Positions 5,401 to 9,464 of a DNA stretch of 9,464 nt are shown one piece after another. The stretch covers positions 1 to 9,464 of the forward strand of contig JABDFB010000081.1 of assembly GCA_013286765.1 (NCBI GenBank), read 5' to 3'. This DNA comes from Deltaproteobacteria bacterium. GTDB lineage: Bacteria > Bdellovibrionota > UBA1018. Both the position numbers and the translations under genes were made by a program. How positions within the stretch are numbered: position 1 is the first letter of the stretch; every line of letters starts with the position of its first letter. The notes beneath the pieces were generated by a model that did not search any database, was not told the origin of the DNA, and saw only the letters and a list, made by a program, of their open reading frames with translations.

Positions 5401-8101
5401 CAATCTCGTAAACAGAGAGTGGCAATCCAAGCTCATTCCGCTCTACTCTGACGCCCTGCTGGAAGTCTGAAGAAGAATTATTATGTTTGGTCGTCAGTTG
5501 AATTTCCTCTGACAAACAATGAATATGATTAACCAAAGCGTTAGAATGGAAGCGTTTCATCGAATACTGACCACGTCCGTCTGGAGTGCGTCTTTCGATA
5601 TGAACCGGACAAATCGAATCATTCTGATAATCAATTCCAGTTGTCTCAAAAATTTCGGAATTTCGCCCGTTTTGAAACCCCTTTTGAGTCCCGCTGATCT
5701 GCAGCCATTCCAATCCAAATCTAAATAGTGGCTCCAACGTATTTAGAACAAAGCGCTCTATACCGGGAATGCGTGGGTCGGAAATTCTCTCTTCCGTCAT
5801 TGTGGCAGGTTGATCCTTAAAATATTGAAACTTGAATTTTTCCAGTAATGTATCACTTCGTCTTTCTACCGAACTGAAGCCCAAGAAACCTTGATCTTTA
5901 GAATGTAAAACAGGATTCCCAAATCGAAAGGTCTCCTTCACTGTCCCCTCGCCGTTAGAAATCACTTTCATTCCAGAAAGGATTGGAAAACGTTGCCCAA
6001 TCCCAGGGTACGGCGCGGTTCGATCATAGAAAAATTCGACTTGATTGCCCTTTCCGTCATCGACTTTTTTTAGCAAACCAGTTCCAGGTTCCGAAAGCTC
6101 TAGAACTTTCGCCTGATTCTCACGCATATCCCGAACTGTGATTTGAAGGTTACCAGATCCCGTCAGATCCAAAGCCAATGGATCTGCAGGAACACCACGT
6201 AATGAAGGTGTGTCTAGTTGTAGATCGCTCAATGCTGTGAATTGATTTCCTTCGTTGATAAAGAAAGAAGTACTTGATTTGCCCATTACGACGGCATCCG
6301 GAAGTCCATCGCCATTGATATCATGAAAAATAACGCGATAGTCGAGTAAAGTCGCAGTGGCATCACGTCCGTAACGAAATGGAATAAATTTGGAATCTTT
6401 CTCGAACTCCATGTTTCCTTTTCCGTACCAGACTGCAATTCCTGAACGATGGAAAATCACTAAATCGGGAATGGAATCTCCGTTGACGTCCTGAATTACA
6501 GCATAACTCTCATTAAAAGGCGTTGATCCATTGAGGCTCAAAACTTTTGCTGGCAGGAACCGAGTTGCCTCAGATGTAGAGACATTCTCAAAAATCGTTA
6601 CCAGTAGTTCGTAGCCTCTTCTAGTATCAAATGTTCCATTTCGAATGTAAACCACATCGGCTTTCCCGTCTCGATTCAAATCAGCAAACTTCACGTAGGG
6701 TCCCAGTCGCAAATCAAACGGACCTATATCCGCTGAATCCAAAAAATTACCCTCTCGATCGCAAACGTGAATAACTGTCTTGACTCTCGGGTATTCCTTT
6801 ATGTCTTTCAGCCGAAAACTCACGACTCGGATAGGAGTCCCCTTACCTCTAATCGAAGTCAGAATTCTCGGTTTCGGATCGTAGTCAATATTCCTAATAC
6901 GACAAGAAGGATCCGCATTCTCTGATCTCGGTGGCAAAGTTGTAGTTTCAAATCCGTCACTGGTTGCAAGTCCATTATTAGCATTAAGCGAACTTTTCGC
7001 AATGAGTGCGTAGGAGTTGGCCACTTCTAATTGAGTTGTACCATCATTGTTTAAACTAAAGGACGTCGTATATCGGGGGCTAAGAGCATTTGGATATTCT
7101 GCTAGGACTTTGTCAAAGCCCGTGATAGTTTTCCAATGAGCTTTTTGGAGGGATTCCTCTGCTAATAAAAACTCAAATCGATAAAGGGGATCTTCAGCTC
7201 GTGAACGATATCGTTTTCTGATAGATTCCAAATAAAATCCTGGACCCATTTTGCTATCCAGGTAACTTAGCGCGTAGCGATATCTTTCCTCAAACGATGA
7301 ATTAACTTTTGTTAAAAGCAAGATTTCGGATACTCGCTGATTGTGGATGATTTTTTCACTAGATCTATAGTCAACAAATTCTTTTTTAGTACGATCGTAA
7401 TTTATCTGAATGAGATATTGATGGTCAGTATCGCGTCCGCCATAATAGACGTGTTTCAAATACGGACGAGTATTCGCGTTAGAGAGGGCACTATACTCAT
7501 AGAGCACTGTTTCATTCTTGGTTGAATTTGCTTTGACTATATACCAGGAGTAAGTGCCCCTATTGGCTTTAATTCTTGCGTTTTCACCACCAAATATCAG
7601 CCGATCCCCATTAGGTAGGAAGGCAATCCATTGATCGTTCTGAACATCCAACTGCAAACGCACCGCCGTTTTTAGGCCTTCCGGATAAAAGTATCCGTCG
7701 TTCCCCTTCACTAGCATTCCCCAAGGACTAGTAAATTCATCATCCGTATATCCAAGATCGCCGAGACGTGGATGTCGATAGATGCTTAGACTAGAGTCGA
7801 ATCCAATACCCCATTCCGTAATCCCTTTCGTAGGAGAATATTTCGGAACAAATGAAAAGATAAGTCGTCCTCGCTCTTCAGGGAAGCGAAACGGCGGTGA
7901 AATGGAAAATGAACCAAAAACAAGATCATTCCCTGATTGAGAAAAGCTGCTTAATTCCCCCGCCAACGATCCACGCTTTGGACCTTCAAGTGTAGGCGAT
8001 TGGATCGTTTGACTCAATTTGGGCAGATCCGCAGCTTGAATGGTGTAATACTGAAATGGAAATCCTAACAGAACTAGAAATAAGATCCTTTTAAAATACA
8101 T
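2447..8101 (-). CDS. Secreted SpvB/TcdB-like RHS-repeat polymorphic toxin
   Basis: An 1884-residue protein that joins the architecture of TcB and TcC toxin subunits. In order it has: a Sec signal peptide (1-24); a SpvB-like domain (about 45-400; GSLAGEL, GSFSISPPFRFP, WGIGFDSSLSIYRHP); VCBS/FG-GAP-type repeats (about 469-655); a TcdB-middle-like section (about 674-760, with VDDGKGNQVEFFYD and GFLGFSSVERRS); YD/RHS repeats (about 885-1640), which in known structures wind into a closed beta shell; an RHS core (about 1650-1711) ending VDPTGN; a hydrophobic segment (1712-1736); a Ser/Thr/Pro/Gln-rich linker (about 1740-1795); and a small C-terminal toxin-like domain. The ATG start has a GGAG six bases upstream. 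The gene follows the partial gene by 46 bases and precedes the immunity gene by 19. By analogy with TcC and Rhs effectors, the shell should hold the cleaved toxin until delivery. Family and order are seen directly; self-cleavage, delivery route and target are inferred. I see no frameshift. Confidence 0.9.
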   Translation of the reverse strand: MYFKRILFLVLLGFPFQYYTIQAADLPKLSQTIQSPTLEGPKRGSLAGELSSFSQSGNDLVFGSFSISPPFRFPEERGRLIFSFVPKYSPTKGITEWGIGFDSSLSIYRHPRLGDLGYTDDEFTSPWGMLVKGNDGYFYPEGLKTAVRLQLDVQNDQWIAFLPNGDRLIFGGENARIKANRGTYSWYIVKANSTKNETVLYEYSALSNANTRPYLKHVYYGGRDTDHQYLIQINYDRTKKEFVDYRSSEKIIHNQRVSEILLLTKVNSSFEERYRYALSYLDSKMGPGFYLESIRKRYRSRAEDPLYRFEFLLAEESLQKAHWKTITGFDKVLAEYPNALSPRYTTSFSLNNDGTTQLEVANSYALIAKSSLNANNGLATSDGFETTTLPPRSENADPSCRIRNIDYDPKPRILTSIRGKGTPIRVVSFRLKDIKEYPRVKTVIHVCDREGNFLDSADIGPFDLRLGPYVKFADLNRDGKADVVYIRNGTFDTRRGYELLVTIFENVSTSEATRFLPAKVLSLNGSTPFNESYAVIQDVNGDSIPDLVIFHRSGIAVWYGKGNMEFEKDSKFIPFRYGRDATATLLDYRVIFHDINGDGLPDAVVMGKSSTSFFINEGNQFTALSDLQLDTPSLRGVPADPLALDLTGSGNLQITVRDMRENQAKVLELSEPGTGLLKKVDDGKGNQVEFFYDRTAPYPGIGQRFPILSGMKVISNGEGTVKETFRFGNPVLHSKDQGFLGFSSVERRSDTLLEKFKFQYFKDQPATMTEERISDPRIPGIERFVLNTLEPLFRFGLEWLQISGTQKGFQNGRNSEIFETTGIDYQNDSICPVHIERRTPDGRGQYSMKRFHSNALVNHIHCLSEEIQLTTKHNNSSSDFQQGVRVERNELGLPLSVYEIGSKNKLLQEIQYNSDYNIVGISTPGKGRMNFDYDGNHLLNSIFQPDGVSLKANRDPIHDQVATLIEDRFGASYSQFAEFDSQERLNKSWSQLSGDSRKHFLTDFSYSYATQVRPGWIELIQHVDGEATAGSMREAVLFSGAGSELGTLKDYTAASGISVLSGLKSIDRNTKSQTDYSSMPVSYSDFFVTPNLDTLYSSGKLVTNQLKSSFGWGLSSLQVHQTNSIQDKVSSFEVCSEGIIENQIENKTFNWQSITDFDGKHRQFTTPGGQSYSYERDFLGRIVQIRLPSDDEQSIRYNASGQIASISRSGLGSIDYSYRSINDQIERKTYLGTDRNPVRSMNWEYDLIGRKTKLTYTDSKSGSSESFEYYYDGLKLDGKVSPGQQGRLVMVKAPHYQKSWIYRADGKIKEELLEITDFGSLRTNLDYRSDGKVKQRTYLRLDSAGNQILKLAFRSEYDSTGRESQVFLNEKPLYIIGYDEVSNISKIEGNIGSFQFGYDNHTSQLQQVSVNLSHQRSFSTLWSFNNRGFLESEKFTKEANGETRNYVYNDTGFLSLFSDSKNRTSYDYDNRSQVNRVVSKDKSVQIKTNIDSWETEDFTYSLDSLGRVVKKTSTKSNEAFEFKYGPHGRVSEVLLVESNTFFKNQKSLATFQYDDQGKRLIKRRDGKIDEVYIDGGMLTPKQMLLQLKVNNRIIGYLHDDHFIPLSLDMRNSVAADYGSLIELPEPYGERQERDPSQLRPRLIDYALVGYDSDMQAYRMDLRDYDPKVKRFLTPDPYYFENPEACTKSPVECNLYTYAQGNPVGFVDPTGNFAIALPVIGEIAFSVAASFQAIQLANQYFDPPPSTALPRIDNGGTVSPIQQTTQSTSTSTPILGVQNSSTYTPANGPVLPTNTMSETSDRIAGGHAWEKHVVSGGEFPSIGSKEEFSKHIENVMTNPASHKELERGREAFLGQDRTTIVITDPNHADGGTSFIGSEKRFDRLK
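2450..2716 (-). other. C-terminal toxin domain, probably RNase-like (part of the RHS gene)
   Basis: Residues about 1796-1884 of the RHS protein. They follow a low-complexity linker and form a compact alpha/beta unit: GGHAWEKHV (1804-1812), GEFPSIGS with Glu1817, an amphipathic helix with HIENVMTNP (1830-1838), GREAF (Arg1848), then a beta strand TTIVITDP leading to HADGGTSF (1866-1873). Two early histidines, a mid-domain Arg and a late strand with a D-G-G-T motif are the arrangement seen in small metal-independent RNase toxins of the BECR type carried by CdiA and Rhs proteins. I recognise the GHAxEKHV...DGGTxF pattern from many toxin C-termini but cannot name its family, so the RNase activity is inference. 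Likely catalytic candidates are His1806, His1811, Arg1848 and Thr1871. Confidence 0.6.
2969..3154 (-). other. RHS core with predicted aspartyl autoprotease site (part of the RHS gene)
   Basis: Residues about 1650-1711. The sequence DYDPKVKRFLTPDP followed by CNLYTYAQGNPVGFVDPTGN is the RHS-associated core. In TcC and related Rhs proteins two aspartates of this region form an intramolecular aspartyl protease that cuts just after the DPxG motif and frees the variable C-terminal toxin inside the shell. The matching residues here are Asp1675 (TPDP) and Asp1707 (VDPTG), with the cut expected near Asn1711. The loop between them is about ten residues longer than in the standard core and carries two cysteines (1685 and 1692), a variant I associate with exported RHS proteins. 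The Leu usual after DPxG is Asn here. Confidence 0.75.
6284..6697 (-). repeat. VCBS/FG-GAP-like repeats (part of the RHS gene)
   Basis: Three clear copies of a calcium-binding-type loop occur at regular spacing: DLNRDGKADVV (474-484), DVNGDSIPDLV (538-548) and DINGDGLPDAV (594-604). A degenerate fourth copy, DLTGSGNLQITV (645-656), has lost its acidic ligands. Such DxNxDxxxD repeats form a beta-propeller in TcB and SpvB-type proteins, and in TcB this propeller is the docking and gating element for TcA. Confidence 0.8.
8030..8101 (-). other. Sec signal peptide of the RHS protein
   Basis: Residues 1-24: a short basic start (MYFKR), a hydrophobic core (ILFLVLLGF) and a polar end reaching TIQAA before DLPK. 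Signal peptidase I cleavage is expected after Ala23 or Ala24. There is no lipobox cysteine, so it is not a lipoprotein by this reading. Confidence 0.8.
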
Positions 8102-8107
8102 CTCTCG

Positions 8108-8111
8108 CTCC
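8108..8111 (-). promoter_or_regulatory. Shine-Dalgarno sequence of the RHS gene
   Basis: GGAG on the minus strand, six bases before the ATG at 8101. It fixes the start that also gives an ideal signal peptide. No separate promoter is evident in the 46-base gap to the preceding gene, which points to co-transcription. Confidence 0.75.
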
Positions 8112-8147
8112 GAATGCGCTTACCCCAATCGAATTCACCATCAAATA

Positions 8148-9464
8148 CTAGCGCCTGAAATATCTACAATTTGGTATCCAGTCCAAACTACCATCAGCGC
8201 TCAACGAGTCATATTGAAACACAAGTAGAATTTCCCGAATCAAAGGAATTAGGGGCTTTACATCATAATCATTCTTGAGAACCTTTATGCCTGAAAGTCG
8301 AAACGTCCCGATCGGCGTGATCCCATTGGCCGCACCCCTGGAAGCGGCTTCCGTCTTCGATACAATATTCAAGGCATCTCGTGCAATTCCAAAACGAATT
8401 GGAACACTATCCCTTTGAAAGCGAACATTAGAGACTGTATAGTAATCCATTCCCTTTTCATTTGGTACGCCGATCTGCCCAGGCAATAGAATCGATCGAT
8501 GAGGTTCAAATCGATTGATAAGGTCTTGCCCCTGTTCATTATCAATGACAAACAACACACTCATTGATGTAACAAATGGAGTTTTTTTATCGCATTCAAT
8601 AACGCCTTTAAAAAATGAGGGATTGTAAATGTCATCCACCGTAACATTTAATGATAATTCCGGTTTGTCAGATACGAAATCATTCCATACACGATTTGCT
8701 TCCGCGAAAGGTACGGACGGCCACGATGACAGCGAAGTATAGAAAGTTTCGCCTTCTATAGTTTTGTCGGTCACATACATAGCATCGGATCTACCCGGTG
8801 TATCCATCGTCTTTGGAAAACTAATAACTAGCTTTTGGTTTTTCTGGCCCCGTGCATATAACGTAGTAATCTCGGCAAAATTCAATTTGTCAATGTAGCT
8901 TTTTAATTCTTCCGAAATTTTAAAAATCTGCGTATCCAATGTAATTTGATCCACAAATGCTACAAATTCAGACGATACGGAACTTGCAAGTCCAGGCTTA
9001 AACGTATCCAGAATGGGAATTACTCGATAACTTAAGTAGCTCAAAACACGGGCAAGGCTATTTTCCATTTTGCTAATATCGTAGTTTTCATAGGCCCAAC
9101 TACGTACCATTTCCTTAACAAGACTATTTTCTTTGGAATTGGAATATTGGTTTCTTAGATCTTTATACTTTATATATTCGTAGTCGTATTTTCTTGTTAA
9201 TGCACGCGATCTCACCTTGCGCTCTAGCTGCGCCACCTGCGTTTCAATCCATCTATAAACCATGTCCGACATCAGCGGGAAATCAGAAATAGAGTAAGCC
9301 GTTTTGAACTGTGTTGCCAGGTCTAAATTAATTTGAGACTTCAATTCAGCTCGCAGTTCATTTATTTCGGATCCCGATATCTCACCTTGATTAGCATAAT
9401 TCATTAATTTCTTATCAGCAGCTGTTGACACTCTTGACAGAGCTTGAGACAAGGATTCCACCGC
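8148..9464 (-). CDS. Partial unknown protein upstream of the RHS toxin; C-terminus faintly TcA-like
   Basis: The frame is open to the window edge (GCG then GTG at 9461-9459), so the 438 codons seen are the 3' part of a longer gene; the GTG need not be a start. Residues 1-180 are helical and highly charged (ESLSQALSRV, KYDYEYIKYKDLRNQY). From about residue 210 the sequence becomes beta-rich and carries no signal peptide, membrane segment or repeated motif that I can see. I do not recognise the family. The end, with RFGIARD, RGAANGITPIGTFRLSG and a last strand IREILLVFQYDS, has the same order of elements as the TcB-binding C-terminus of TcA subunits (an RDERYLPFEGAGA-like segment, then a strand of ISDVIIHxRY type). 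The next gene encodes a TcB/TcC-like protein, as in Tc toxin operons. This link is inference from weak similarity and gene order, and a different surface or secretion partner is possible. Confidence 0.6.
   Translation of the reverse strand, partial: AVESLSQALSRVSTAADKKLMNYANQGEISGSEINELRAELKSQINLDLATQFKTAYSISDFPLMSDMVYRWIETQVAQLERKVRSRALTRKYDYEYIKYKDLRNQYSNSKENSLVKEMVRSWAYENYDISKMENSLARVLSYLSYRVIPILDTFKPGLASSVSSEFVAFVDQITLDTQIFKISEELKSYIDKLNFAEITTLYARGQKNQKLVISFPKTMDTPGRSDAMYVTDKTIEGETFYTSLSSWPSVPFAEANRVWNDFVSDKPELSLNVTVDDIYNPSFFKGVIECDKKTPFVTSMSVLFVIDNEQGQDLINRFEPHRSILLPGQIGVPNEKGMDYYTVSNVRFQRDSVPIRFGIARDALNIVSKTEAASRGAANGITPIGTFRLSGIKVLKNDYDVKPLIPLIREILLVFQYDSLSADGSLDWIPNCRYFRR

Noticed and set aside
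8369..8560. Minus-strand 63-codon frame inside the partial upstream gene
   Set aside because: An out-of-frame shadow; the main frame is continuous and better supported.
1..9464. CRISPR array, tRNA or rRNA gene, insertion sequence
   Set aside because: No regularly spaced identical repeats, no cloverleaf- or rRNA-like segments and no transposase-like reading frame were seen.

Overview
The window is an AT-leaning bacterial segment in which every gene I can support lies on the minus strand, so the reading order runs from high to low coordinates. The style of the proteins suggests a spirochaete of the Leptospira group. These are a secreted SpvB/VCBS/RHS giant with a two-cysteine insert in its RHS core, a GT-C membrane glycosyltransferase with an HxHRQAD motif, and short leaders. 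This is a guess from family resemblance; no rRNA or other marker is present to prove it.

Reading along the minus strand, 9464-8148 is the 3' part of a gene cut by the window edge. It encodes at least 438 residues of helical, charged sequence followed by a beta-rich C-terminus. After 46 bases comes the main feature, 8101-2447, an 1884-residue exported RHS protein. It has a Sec signal peptide, a SpvB-like N-terminal domain, VCBS/FG-GAP-type DxNxDxxxD repeats, a TcdB-middle-like section, a long YD/RHS repeat shell, a canonical RHS core ending DPTGN, a hydrophobic segment, a Ser/Thr/Pro-rich linker, and a roughly 89-residue C-terminal domain that looks like a polymorphic RNase-type toxin. After 19 bases comes 2427-2089, a small acidic protein that is best read as the cognate immunity protein. 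The three genes look like one operon, with the partial gene possibly a partner (TcA-like delivery subunit?) of the TcB/TcC-like giant.

A 254-base gap (1835-2088) holds a 7-bp inverted repeat overlapping a 7-bp direct repeat, but no terminator or promoter I would defend. Beyond it, 1834-353 encodes a polytopic GT-C/PMT-like glycosyltransferase. The window ends with a short 100-residue reading frame (308-6) that looks like the C-terminal tail of a membrane protein and may be a gene remnant.

The interesting system is the toxin/immunity operon: a signal-peptide-bearing fusion of TcB-like and TcC/RHS-like architecture that probably encapsulates, self-cleaves and releases a small toxin, with the antidote encoded immediately downstream.
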